Assembly (NCBI GenBank): GCA_965279205.1
Contig: OZ257144.1
Span: 3,472,001-3,536,000 of the forward strand
DNA length: 64,000 nucleotides
Direction of reading: 5' to 3'
DNA from: UBA7672 sp965279205
Lineage (GTDB): Bacteria > Pseudomonadota > Alphaproteobacteria > Caulobacterales > Hyphomonadaceae
Shown here: one piece after another, positions 15,549 to 23,251 of the stretch
Numbering within the stretch: position 1 is the stretch's first letter
Layout of the letters: the number at the start of each line of letters is the position of its first letter
The notes under the pieces: model-generated
Database searches by the model: none
What the model was told of the DNA's origin: nothing
What the model saw: the letters and a program-made list of their open reading frames with translations, nothing else
Made by a program: the position numbers and the translations under genes

Positions 15549-15621
15549 GCGCGGGCGGGAAACGCGCTGGCCTGCTGCAATCCGTCAGGCTAGATTCTTC
15601 TGATCGAAAAAGGGGGGACAC

Positions 15622-16185
15622 ATGCATCGCATCGCGATCGCTGTCGCATTGCTGATGGCCGGCTGCGTCTCTGGGCCGGCTCCCGCAGCGACTGACAAGG
15701 CCGCGATGGCTCGCCAGCTCGCCGAATTGCACAACACGCCTGAAGTCTGGAAAGCCTACGCACAGGCCTATGTCGACCAGCTCATGCTGGCGACGGTAGA
15801 CTACCACGACTTTTGTGAAACCGCGGTCGACATCGACGGCTGCGAAGCACTCAGCGAACAAGCTCTGGCCGAAGTCAAAACCGTGATGGACGACGCCATC
15901 GGTCACATCGACGCCATACGCCCCGGCCTGATCGATGACTACGCCGCTGCCGCCGCAGATATCTATACAGAGGAAGAACTCCGCGCAGCGCTGGCCTTTG
16001 CCGATACGCCCATCGGCCGTGCGATGAATGCAAAAGCTGGGGCCATGCTCGCCCGCACCGCACCTTTGGAATACGAACGCCTGACGATCTGGAACTCAAC
16101 TCTCTCCAGCAGCCTCCAGATCATCTCGGACCGCTATTGGCCCCAGTACGAACCCCTCTTCACGCCCCCATCCACCGACAACTGA
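15622..16185 (+). CDS. DUF2059-like lipoprotein
   Basis: A 187-residue protein with lipoprotein signal MHRIAIAVALLMAGCVSG (lipobox MAGC) and an alpha-helical mature domain similar in style to DUF2059 proteins: YAQAYVDQLMLATVDYHDFC, then YTEEELRAALAFADTPIGRAMNAKAGAML, in which the F-x-x-T/S-P-x-G-R motif is the family hallmark. GGGGGGA precedes the ATG. It lies between the intact folE and a folE 3' relic, so it may have arrived with the event that duplicated that end. Confidence 0.8.
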   Translation: MHRIAIAVALLMAGCVSGPAPAATDKAAMARQLAELHNTPEVWKAYAQAYVDQLMLATVDYHDFCETAVDIDGCEALSEQALAEVKTVMDDAIGHIDAIRPGLIDDYAAAAADIYTEEELRAALAFADTPIGRAMNAKAGAMLARTAPLEYERLTIWNSTLSSSLQIISDRYWPQYEPLFTPPSTDN

Positions 16186-16200
16186 GCAACTCGCCGGACT

Positions 16201-16269
16201 ATGCAGCTCTCCGGCATCTTCAAGACCGACAAGGAAATACGCGACCGCTTCCTGCGGCTCGCGGGCAAG
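16201..16269 (+). pseudogene. folE C-terminal relic
   Basis: Reads M-QLSGIFKTDKEIRDRFLRLAGK in one frame and matches the end of FolE (QFSGVFKTDQELRERFLRLAGK). Over 66 aligned bases I count 12 differences, about 82 percent identity, with most changes at third positions. Nothing folE-like precedes it, so it is a displaced or duplicated 3' end. The frame continues to a stop at 16314. A 37-residue peptide is possible but not supported. Confidence 0.8.
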
Positions 16270-16282
16270 TCGCCAACTTTCG

Positions 16283-16705
16283 CTAACGGCCGGGCGATGA
16301 AAGTACGTCGCTGATCAGCGACGGCGGGTCGAGCTCGTAGGCATAAATCCACGAGTACAAAAGCGTCACCGCCAGGCTGACGCCATAGAACCCGCCAACA
16401 AGCACCCAAATCTTCCACCTGTCGCGCCGGGTGGCTTTCTCTTCCGGATCTGCATTCGCATTCTCGTGAATCCGTTCGCGCAGCAGGGTCCTCGCCTCAC
16501 CAAGCTTCTGCCGTGGAACAAGTACCTGCAGCCCGCCGAGTGCGAAAGTGTACAGCCAGTCGACATGGGCATGGTTCGAATTTCCGATGAAGGCATCGAC
16601 GCCGTCCGCGCGTAGCGCCGAGGCGACGACTTCCGCCTCCTCGCGCATCGACAGCGAGATCAACACGGCATAGTCAGCGCGTTCTTCCGCCACCAGCTCC
16701 CCCAA
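16283..16705 (-). CDS. DUF2007-like protein with one membrane helix
   Basis: A 140-residue protein. Residues 10-75 resemble the small DUF2007 'signal transducing' fold: VLISLSMREEAEVVASALRADGVDAFIGN, then GGLQVLVPRQKLGEARTLLRE. Residues 98-118 form a membrane helix (IWVLVGGFYGVSLAVTLLYSW). The domain is usually found alone or with a membrane anchor; its function is unknown. Its 3' end overlaps the extension of the folE relic on the other strand, and it lies 11 bases downstream of nothing but the DUF2235 gene's stop on the same strand. Confidence 0.75.
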   Translation of the reverse strand: MGELVAEERADYAVLISLSMREEAEVVASALRADGVDAFIGNSNHAHVDWLYTFALGGLQVLVPRQKLGEARTLLRERIHENANADPEEKATRRDRWKIWVLVGGFYGVSLAVTLLYSWIYAYELDPPSLISDVLSSPGR

Positions 16706-16716
16706 CCCCGATCAGC

Positions 16717-17982
16717 TCAACCCTGCGGCGGTTTTCTGTCCCCGTCCAGCTCTGGCCAGACCGTGCTGAACGGCTTCAGTGAAGGCGGCTTGTAGCGCGG
16801 CTTGATGTCTTTCGCCGTCGCGCGCTTCACCACGGTCGGATCGAGCACGCTCGCCGCGTAATCGGGGGAAGGTCGGTCCTTGCGCGATTTGGCCGCCCAG
16901 ATTCGGCGCGACGCCAGCGGATAGTTCATCGGCGAAAGCGAATCCCAGAACTTCGGGCGCGAGATGCGGCCGTTGAACACCAGACCCGCCTCGCGCACGG
17001 CCTTGTCGATCGGGCTCTCGTCCTCGCCATAGGTCGCATAGAAGCGCAGTCCACATTCCGCCGCGCCCTCGGCCACCCATTTCAGCGGCGCAGCTGAAAG
17101 TGGTGAGCCTTCACCGCCGCCAATGTCGCCATGCGTGCCGACAAACCAGCGCTGCTCATAGTGCCGACGCCCGGCCTTGCAATGCGGCCGGCCGTTTGCG
17201 TCGTCCACACCTTCCCAGAGCGTCGGAGGAAAGCCCAGCCTGCGCTCGTCGATCGCAACGGCATGGCGCGCGGCCAGCACATTGTCGCCGATCATCATGT
17301 CGTGGAAGCCGAACTGTTTGTTCACCGCCCGCGCCCAGCCGCCGAGCGCACTTGGCATGCCACGCTGGCCAACCGTGTCGAAGATGCCGAGATAAGTGAT
17401 CGGCTGCGTTTCCTCGGACTTGATCCGCGTTCCATCCGGCGCCCGAACGCCCTTGCCATAGAGCGCGCGGAACTCGCGGCGGGCCCGGTCGAAATCGTCC
17501 TTTTCGAATTGCGTCGCCTTCGGTCCCGGCCGCGCGCGATAGAGCCGGAACGCATCCCACGCCTTCTCGGCATGGACACGGCTGACGATGCCGGCGTGGT
17601 TAATCAGGCCGGCAAAACTGCGCGCGCAGAACGCGCCACGGCTGAATCCGAACACATAGATCTCGTCACCTGCTTCATAGTTGAAAGCAAGCCTCAGATA
17701 GGTGTCGACGATATTGTCCTCGAGCCCCTCGCCGAACACGCCGCCGAACAGCTTGTTGAGCCCCTCGGTGAGGCCATCCATGAAGCCGTCCTTGCCGAGT
17801 GCGTCCGTATTGGCGCCGACGCCCTGGCTGTAGAGCACGATCTGGGGAATCTTCTCACCGCTCTCGGTCGTGTGCGTGTGCGCAACACTGCGGGCGATGA
17901 TGGCGATGTTGGTGGGCTTCGGCTGACGCAGCTTCTGCCACGTACCGTCAAAGCAGATCACAAAACGCTTCACGAACACCAC
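16717..17982 (-). CDS. DUF2235 alpha/beta hydrolase
   Basis: A 421-residue DUF2235 protein, a family that includes the catalytic domain of some type VI phospholipase effectors (Tle1) as well as housekeeping hydrolases. Motifs: FVICFDGTWQKLRQPKPTNIA at the N terminus, IVLYSQGVGAN, nucleophile elbow YVFGFSRGAFCARS (Ser114), TYLGIFDTVGQRGMP, and HGDIGGG near residue 295. There is no signal peptide. No VgrG, PAAR or immunity gene is nearby, so a secreted-toxin role is not supported by context; a cytosolic lipase or esterase is the safer reading. Confidence 0.85.
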   Translation of the reverse strand: MVFVKRFVICFDGTWQKLRQPKPTNIAIIARSVAHTHTTESGEKIPQIVLYSQGVGANTDALGKDGFMDGLTEGLNKLFGGVFGEGLEDNIVDTYLRLAFNYEAGDEIYVFGFSRGAFCARSFAGLINHAGIVSRVHAEKAWDAFRLYRARPGPKATQFEKDDFDRARREFRALYGKGVRAPDGTRIKSEETQPITYLGIFDTVGQRGMPSALGGWARAVNKQFGFHDMMIGDNVLAARHAVAIDERRLGFPPTLWEGVDDANGRPHCKAGRRHYEQRWFVGTHGDIGGGEGSPLSAAPLKWVAEGAAECGLRFYATYGEDESPIDKAVREAGLVFNGRISRPKFWDSLSPMNYPLASRRIWAAKSRKDRPSPDYAASVLDPTVVKRATAKDIKPRYKPPSLKPFSTVWPELDGDRKPPQG

Positions 17983-18109
17983 CCGTCTTCTTGTTCTGCC
18001 GAGTCTAGCAGAGGCGCACGAGACCGCCAGCCAGTCTCTCCAGACCTGTGCAGTTGAGCAGGACGGCGTTTCCCGCTTAGATCACGGCAGACGAGTCAGA
18101 GGGGGCGAC

Positions 18110-18628
18110 ATGGTCGGCAATTACGGACAATCCACGGGCAGCGGACTTGAATACAGGAAACCAGCCGCGCTGTTCCTCGTGCTGGGCGTGCTTATCGCGG
18201 GCACGGTGAACCCGGTCGGATTCTTTTCCCACCTGGTCTGGGGCATCGAGGAATTCGACGTCGAAGTCTGGGCGCTGAACGTCGCCGTGCCGCTCACGCT
18301 CGGATGCATGGCGGCGCTGTCGTTCTTTCGCGATGGCGGCTACGGCATCACCGCCGTCGCTTTGATCACCGCGTTCTGCATCCTGGCAGCCTGCGCCATA
18401 ACCGGTCCTGTCTACGCTTTTGTGACATGGGCCTTCCAGCAGTTCGATATTTCACTTGGTCTGCTCGGTTTTGTGCCGGTCTACGACATGACGATGGCGG
18501 TCGCCGTCTCCGGCACCTACATGCGCATCTCGCTGTTCTTCGCAAGCATCGCAATACCGGCGGCCGTTATCCTGCTGCGCCTGATCAGTCTCAAGCGCCT
18601 GCCAACCAAGCCACGCGCTAAGACATAG
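18110..18628 (+). CDS. Four-helix inner-membrane protein, unknown function
   Basis: A 172-residue protein with four clear hydrophobic segments: PAALFLVLGVLIAGTVNPVGFF, ALNVAVPLTLGCMAALSFF, ITAVALITAFCILAACAITG and ISLFFASIAIPAAVILLRLI. The N terminus is polar and the C terminus is basic (KRLPTKPRAKT), consistent with cytoplasmic ends. GAGGGGG lies just before the ATG. No family recognised. Its end overlaps the convergent lipoprotein gene by 11 bases. Confidence 0.75.
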   Translation: MVGNYGQSTGSGLEYRKPAALFLVLGVLIAGTVNPVGFFSHLVWGIEEFDVEVWALNVAVPLTLGCMAALSFFRDGGYGITAVALITAFCILAACAITGPVYAFVTWAFQQFDISLGLLGFVPVYDMTMAVAVSGTYMRISLFFASIAIPAAVILLRLISLKRLPTKPRAKT

Positions 18629-19571
18629 CCTTCAGCGCGCCCTCGAGACCTGCGCGCATCACGTCATTGTCCTTGTCTGCGTCCAGCGTGACGCCGGCAT
18701 AAAGCGCGTTGAGAAAGGCCTTCGTGTCGTGGCGCCAGGCGAGGCCGTTCACCGACGTGAACAGCTTGTCGGCGATATTCGCCGGCGGCGTCGCCAGCTG
18801 TTTCAGCCACTCGCTCCACTGCGCCTCGGTCATCACGCCGCGCGACGCCGCAAACAGGATCGGCCGCGCCAGTCGTTCGCTTTCACCGTCGATGTAGGAA
18901 ACGCCCTTCGGCGCCACCTGCACGCCGACAGCCGACACGATGACGCCGAGTCCTTCCTTGTCGATGCGCGGGTTTAGCGACAGCTGCATCAGCAGATCCG
19001 CCCCATGCGCCACGCCGTGGCGCCAGCCCTCACCCTCGTCGAAGCCGCGATAGTCGTGGATGTTGATAAACCACGCCTGCGCATCGATCAGAAGTTTCAC
19101 CAGCTCGTCTTGAGTTAGAAACGCTTCGATCCTGTCGGCTCGCGCCACCTCGGAAAGCACCAGCGCTGCGAATGGTCGTTCAAACCCGTCGCCCTCCGGC
19201 GCGCCCAGTCGCGCCGTCAGATCCGCCTTCAGCGCGTGCATCGTATCCGCCGACAGCTGCTTGCCACGCAGCATGCGGGTCAACGCCTCGTAAGCGATGC
19301 CATCTCGCAGCGTTGAGTCGTAACTCGCGAGGCAGCCTGTGATTGCCTTCGCGAACGCCTGCCGCGCCGCCTCGTCCGCAATCTCGAAGTCGGCAGTTTT
19401 GAGCGCGTCCAGCGCCGCACGGTCATACCCAGCTGGCAGGCAGGGATCGATCGCCGCAACCTTCAGCTCCTCGATTGTCGGCGCCGGCGCGGGAGGCGTC
19501 TCGGCCTGTGGCGAACAGCCGGCGGCAATGGCGGCAATGGCGACAATGGCGAAAGCCAGAATCTGTTTCAT
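18618..19571 (-). CDS. DUF2785-like lipoprotein
   Basis: A 317-residue lipoprotein precursor: MKQILAFAIVAIAAIAAGCSPQ, with AAGC as lipobox and a Pro-rich linker after it. The mature all-helical domain, with RPFAALVLSEVARADRIEAFLTQDELVKLL, WFINIHDYRGFDEGEGWRHGVAHGADLLMQLSLNPRID and WSEWLKQLATPP, matches DUF2785; the invariant GWRHGVAHGADL segment is the hallmark. DUF2785 proteins are usually cytoplasmic, so the lipid anchor is unusual. Function unknown. The chosen ATG gives a proper signal; the longer frame does not. Confidence 0.82.
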   Translation of the reverse strand: MKQILAFAIVAIAAIAAGCSPQAETPPAPAPTIEELKVAAIDPCLPAGYDRAALDALKTADFEIADEAARQAFAKAITGCLASYDSTLRDGIAYEALTRMLRGKQLSADTMHALKADLTARLGAPEGDGFERPFAALVLSEVARADRIEAFLTQDELVKLLIDAQAWFINIHDYRGFDEGEGWRHGVAHGADLLMQLSLNPRIDKEGLGVIVSAVGVQVAPKGVSYIDGESERLARPILFAASRGVMTEAQWSEWLKQLATPPANIADKLFTSVNGLAWRHDTKAFLNALYAGVTLDADKDNDVMRAGLEGALKAMS

Positions 19572-19683
19572 CACGCGACCGTGCGATGGCTGCTTTCCAC
19601 ATTCAAGAGAGCGCCTTGCGCGAGCCCCATTGTCGCCACGCTTGGCGATCTCCCTTCCCGCCACGCGAATGAGAGGGGACATC

Positions 19684-20412
19684 ATGAGACGCATCATCCT
19701 TGCCGCCGCCTGTCTGGCCTTCCTTGGCGCTTGCGCCACGCACTACACCACGCCAGCCGCCGGCGTGTCCCTCGCCGCCATCTCCGAAAAGGACGAGGAC
19801 ATTGCCGAAGCCTTCAAGCGCGAACCCGCCATCACCTTCCCCGCCCGCCTGGCTGTCGCGCGTGTCGCATCCTCTGGCTACCGCACGCTCACCAACGAGG
19901 GTTATGGTTATGGTGCGTTCAGCGTCATCACCGTGCGCGATGTCGAAAGCGAGGATGCGATCCGCGAGCTTTCTTCCCTGCCGAAGATCGTTGCCGTCGC
20001 CCCGCTGAGCCGGATCATGCTGCCGAACAACCTGCGCACCACGCGAGACCTGCGCCAGTCCGCCGCCCAGCTCCGCGCCGACGCCATCCTGATCTACACG
20101 CTTGATACGACCTTCCGCACCGAATCGACCCAGATCGGGCCGCTGCAAACCATCGCCCTTGGCATGTTCGACACCGAGAACGCCATCGTCACCTCGACCT
20201 GCTCCTTCGCCATCATCGATGTCCGGACCGGCTTCATCTACGGCACGGGCGAGACCACCGCGATGGAAACGAAACGCTCCAACATGTGGGGAACCAGCGA
20301 CGCCGCCGACAAGGCCCGCATGAAAGCGGAAACCAGGGCCTTCGATGATGGCATCGACGAGGTCGCAAAGCTGTGGACGTCAATCGTGCTGGAGCATGCG
20401 CTCGCATCCTGA
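19684..20412 (+). CDS. Putative lipoprotein
   Basis: A 242-residue protein, MRRIILAAACLAFLGACATHY, with lipobox LGAC. The mature part has a repeated alternating strand/helix pattern (ARLAVARVASSGY, AVAPLSRIMLPNNLRT, LRADAILIYTLDTTF, SFAIIDVRTGFIYGTGETTAM), resembling small periplasmic proteins with a CsgG-like or LpoA-like nucleotide-free fold. That is an impression, not a match. AGAGGGGA precedes the ATG. It starts 113 bases from the divergent DUF2785 lipoprotein gene. Confidence 0.8.
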   Translation: MRRIILAAACLAFLGACATHYTTPAAGVSLAAISEKDEDIAEAFKREPAITFPARLAVARVASSGYRTLTNEGYGYGAFSVITVRDVESEDAIRELSSLPKIVAVAPLSRIMLPNNLRTTRDLRQSAAQLRADAILIYTLDTTFRTESTQIGPLQTIALGMFDTENAIVTSTCSFAIIDVRTGFIYGTGETTAMETKRSNMWGTSDAADKARMKAETRAFDDGIDEVAKLWTSIVLEHALAS

Positions 20413-20446
20413 TGACGGCGCCGCCGTTTCGCGCTAAGCGGCGGGC

Positions 20447-20827
20447 ATGACCTATCCCGCACCCCTTACCGGCTCTGCCCAGGACGAGACGATCGAACTT
20501 CGCCCGAAGTTCGACGCCGAAGGCCTCATCGCCGCGATCGCTCAGGACGCCGACACCGACGAAGTGCTGATGCTTGCCTGGATGAATGCCGAGGCGTTGC
20601 AGCAGACCATCGACACTGGCCGCGCCGTCTACTGGTCGCGCTCGCGCCAGGAACTCTGGCGCAAGGGCGACACGTCCGGCCACGAACAGCACGTCGCCGA
20701 AATCCGCGTCGACTGCGATCAGGACGCCGTGCTCCTGAAGGTCCGCCAGACGGGCGCCGCCTGCCACACTGGCCGTCGCTCCTGCTTCTACCGGATCGCG
20801 ACGCCAGCAGGTCTCTCAAAAGCCTGA
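20447..20827 (+). CDS. hisI: Phosphoribosyl-AMP cyclohydrolase
   Basis: Third step of histidine synthesis: opens the purine ring of PR-AMP. The 126-residue single-domain form lacks a HisE fusion. Motifs: VLMLAWMNAEALQQTIDTGRAVYWSRSRQELWRKGDTSGHEQHV, the Mg site DCDQDAVLLKV, and the zinc site ACHTGRRSCFYR. No other his genes are in the window, so it is an isolated locus here. Confidence 0.95.
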   Translation: MTYPAPLTGSAQDETIELRPKFDAEGLIAAIAQDADTDEVLMLAWMNAEALQQTIDTGRAVYWSRSRQELWRKGDTSGHEQHVAEIRVDCDQDAVLLKVRQTGAACHTGRRSCFYRIATPAGLSKA

Positions 20828-20885
20828 CGCCTTCCCAGACCCGATACCCGGCAGTAGCGTGGCTCTGACTCGCCGGGAGACCGCC

Positions 20886-21950
20886 ATGCTCAGAACGCTC
20901 GCAGCTTTCACCGCCGCGCTAGCCCTCACCGCCTGCGCAACACCAGCAGGCGCCCCATCCGCTCCCGCTAAGATGGATCCAGCCGCTGCCGGCTGGAACG
21001 CCGCCGCACTGCAGGAAGTCGTGACCTATGTCGCATCACAGAAATCGACCGGGCTGGTGATCATCGACAACAACCGCATCCTGATCGACCAGAACTGGCC
21101 ACTCGATGCCGGCGCCGACACCTTCCGCGCCAACTTCGTCCACGGCACGGCGCCCGATGGCGCGCTGCTCGAGGATGTCGCTTCGCAACAGAAGAGCTTC
21201 ATCGCCATCCTCGCCGGTGTCGCTATCGACAAGGGCCTGCTCGACATCTCGAAGCCTGTCAGCACGTACACTGGCGCTGGCTGGTCCAAGGCCACGCCCG
21301 AACAGGAAGCCGCGATCACCGTCCGCAACCTGGTGGAGATGAATTCCGGCCTGAAGGAAAACCTCACCTTCGATGCGTCGCCGGATGCGAAGTTCTTCTA
21401 CAACACGCCTGCCTACGCCATCATGAAGAAGGTGCTGGAAGGCGCATCGAAACTATCGCTCGACGATCTTACGCAAGCCTGGCTCGCCGGTCCCGCAGGA
21501 ATGAAGGACACGGCCTGGCGCAAGCGCCCCGGCGCCTTCTCCGATGTCGGCAATCCCACTGGCCTCGTCACCACGCCGCGCGACATCGCCCGCATGGGCC
21601 AGCTCGTGCTCGATGGCGGCAAGGCCGCTGACGGCAAGCAAGTGATCTCGAAGACCCAGCTCGACGCACTGTTCAAGCGCACTGCAACCAATCCTTCCTA
21701 TGGCCGGCTCTGGTGGCTCAATGGCGCCGCCTACAGCCTTGGCGCTGCAGCCGGCGCGCCGCGCACCGACGGCCAGATGATCCCAACTGCGCCCGCCGAC
21801 CTCGTCGCCGCGCAAGGCGCGCAGGACCGCAAACTCTTCGTCGTCCCCAGCCGAAAGCTGATCGTGGTCCGCACCGGACAGGCCGCGCCCGACCGCGACT
21901 TCAACCAGCAGCTCTGGCTCCGGCTGATGAAGGCGGTCCCGCAACATTAA
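20886..21950 (+). CDS. Exported serine hydrolase of the beta-lactamase class C family
   Basis: A 354-residue protein with lipoprotein-like signal MLRTLAAFTAALALTACATP (lipobox LTAC). The class C/esterase fold shows SxxK in VASQQKSFIAILAG (about residue 105) and the YxN-type motif in FFYNTPAYAIMKKVLE. Related families include EstB esterases and 6-aminohexanoate-dimer hydrolases. It ends soon after the VVRTG strand, where KTG-like residues are expected. It is probably a periplasmic esterase or peptidase, not an antibiotic-resistance enzyme; the substrate cannot be told. I started at the ATG giving a signal peptide. Confidence 0.87.
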   Translation: MLRTLAAFTAALALTACATPAGAPSAPAKMDPAAAGWNAAALQEVVTYVASQKSTGLVIIDNNRILIDQNWPLDAGADTFRANFVHGTAPDGALLEDVASQQKSFIAILAGVAIDKGLLDISKPVSTYTGAGWSKATPEQEAAITVRNLVEMNSGLKENLTFDASPDAKFFYNTPAYAIMKKVLEGASKLSLDDLTQAWLAGPAGMKDTAWRKRPGAFSDVGNPTGLVTTPRDIARMGQLVLDGGKAADGKQVISKTQLDALFKRTATNPSYGRLWWLNGAAYSLGAAAGAPRTDGQMIPTAPADLVAAQGAQDRKLFVVPSRKLIVVRTGQAAPDRDFNQQLWLRLMKAVPQH

Positions 21951-22056
21951 CAGACGGCGGCAGAGTTAACCTCCCGCCCCAGCTTCTCCCCATTTCACGC
22001 CTGTAATCCGCCTTATGCGGCGGCGAACCTCATCCTGTCTTCTGATGGAGATAGAC

Positions 22057-22377
22057 ATGAAGAACGCGTTTGCTGTTACCGGCCTCGCGATTGTGCTTGC
22101 GGTGCTGCTCTCTTCGCCGACCTTCGCCCAGACCTCGAACCAGCCGCCCGTCAACGCGACGCCGGCCCCGGCGCCAGCGGTCGCCTCCGAAACGCTCGCC
22201 GCCGACGTTCCGCTCGATGTCGTGATCGAGGAAGCCACAGAAGACCGCGCGAAAATGCTGATGCGCTGCCTCGGGCCGCCGCCGCGCCCACTTCACACAA
22301 CGCGAGCTGAAAAAGAGCTCCCCGCCTCGGAACCTGCCGTGATCGTTTCAGCTGAAACGACCTCACTCACGCGTTAG
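22057..22377 (+). CDS. Small secreted protein, unknown function
   Basis: A 106-residue protein with signal peptide MKNAFAVTGLAIVLAVLLSSPTFAQ. The mature region is Pro/Ala-rich at first, then acidic (DVPLDVVIEEATEDRAKMLMRCL), with one Cys. GATGGAG lies just upstream of the ATG. No domain recognised. It is the first of three small secreted Pro-rich proteins in a row. Confidence 0.6.
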   Translation: MKNAFAVTGLAIVLAVLLSSPTFAQTSNQPPVNATPAPAPAVASETLAADVPLDVVIEEATEDRAKMLMRCLGPPPRPLHTTRAEKELPASEPAVIVSAETTSLTR

Positions 22378-22391
22378 CTCGCGAACCCTGT

Positions 22392-22440
22392 CCCAACCTC
22401 GGCGAACCATGCTATCCTCATGGCCTCGCATGAGGTTGGG
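22392..22440. promoter_or_regulatory. 9-base inverted repeat sequestering a ribosome-binding site
   Basis: CCCAACCTC (22392-22400) is exactly complementary to GAGGTTGGG (22432-22440), which contains the likely Shine-Dalgarno of the next gene (ATG at 22444). The loop is 31 bases. A hairpin in the leader would hide the ribosome site. Confidence 0.4.
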
Positions 22441-22443
22441 CAC

Positions 22444-22875
22444 ATGAGACACGCACTGGTCGCCGCTATCCTTCCGCTCGTTCTCGCCGCGCCGGCATTC
22501 GCGCAGGGAACTCTTGAGCAGCCAAAAAATCCTGACGACGGCGTCGGCGTCGACTACACCCAGCCCTACCTCAACGATCTCCTGCTGCGCGCCTACCCCT
22601 TCGTCGACGGCAACAGCATCGCCAACAGCAATCGCAAATTCGCCTGCGAGAAGCAGCGGATGGCGCTCGCCGAGGATCCGCTCGATCCCGCACTCGACCA
22701 GGCCTACGAGGCCTGCCTCAAGCGGCAGCGGGAACAGTCCAGTACGTCGCCACCGCGAGCGACCCCGGCGCCCGGCCCTGGCGCCAGACCTCCGCTCTAC
22801 ATCCCCGATCCTGATGGCACGGCTCCGGTGCGCCCGCTTCCGCCTGCGCCTGCTCATCCCAACGCGCAGAACTAG
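22444..22875 (+). CDS. Small secreted Pro-rich protein
   Basis: A 143-residue protein with signal peptide MRHALVAAILPLVLAAPAFAQ. The mature domain (YTQPYLNDLLLRAYPFVDGNSIANSN, then KFACEKQRMALAEDPLDPALDQAYEACLKRQRE) is helical with two Cys that could pair. The last 50 residues are Pro-rich. Unknown family. The next gene starts 4 bases after its stop, so they are probably one operon. Confidence 0.65.
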   Translation: MRHALVAAILPLVLAAPAFAQGTLEQPKNPDDGVGVDYTQPYLNDLLLRAYPFVDGNSIANSNRKFACEKQRMALAEDPLDPALDQAYEACLKRQREQSSTSPPRATPAPGPGARPPLYIPDPDGTAPVRPLPPAPAHPNAQN

Positions 22876-22879
22876 TCCG

Positions 22880-23173
22880 ATGAAGCTCGCGCTGCCGGCC
22901 GCCATCGCACTTGCCCTGACGACGTCCGCATTTGCCCAGCCCCCAATCGACTGGACGAAACCCGTTACCGGCATCGACGGCGCAATCCCGATCAAGGCAG
23001 ACGTCATCGAACAGGTAATCCCGGTGATCATTGAGCCAGCATCAGGCTCGACGGATGCGGCCTTCAAACCGCTCGACACGCCTCAGCCGCCGCCTTGCGA
23101 TCCGCCGGTGGCAAGATCCGGCAGCGGCAAGCCTCCGCCGCTTCCCGCGCCCTGCTCGCCGCCGCCGCGCTAG
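22880..23173 (+). CDS. Small secreted Pro-rich protein
   Basis: A 97-residue protein with signal peptide MKLALPAAIALALTTSAFAQ. The short mature part is hydrophobic in the middle (IPIKADVIEQVIPVIIEP) and ends in a Pro/Cys-rich tail (PQPPPCDPPVARSGSGK, PAPCSPPPR). No domain recognised. It follows the preceding secreted-protein gene after 4 bases. Confidence 0.6.
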   Translation: MKLALPAAIALALTTSAFAQPPIDWTKPVTGIDGAIPIKADVIEQVIPVIIEPASGSTDAAFKPLDTPQPPPCDPPVARSGSGKPPPLPAPCSPPPR

Positions 23174-23195
23174 CTTCCCGGGCGACAGGTCTTCT

Positions 23196-23243
23196 ATTCC
23201 TCCGCAATCCCATGCTAACGCATCCGGACACCTGCGGAGGAAT
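23196..23243. promoter_or_regulatory. 11-base inverted repeat overlapping the adh ribosome-binding site
   Basis: ATTCCTCCGCA (23196-23206) pairs perfectly with TGCGGAGGAAT (23233-23243), and the second arm holds the GGAGG of the alcohol dehydrogenase gene starting at 23252. The loop is 26 bases. It could be a translational switch or a protein-binding operator. Confidence 0.45.
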
Positions 23244-23251
23244 GCGTACCC

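Noticed and set aside
16717..17982. A type VI secretion phospholipase toxin (DUF2235)
   Set aside because: The fold is right, but no VgrG, PAAR, Hcp or immunity gene is nearby, so a toxin role is not supported.
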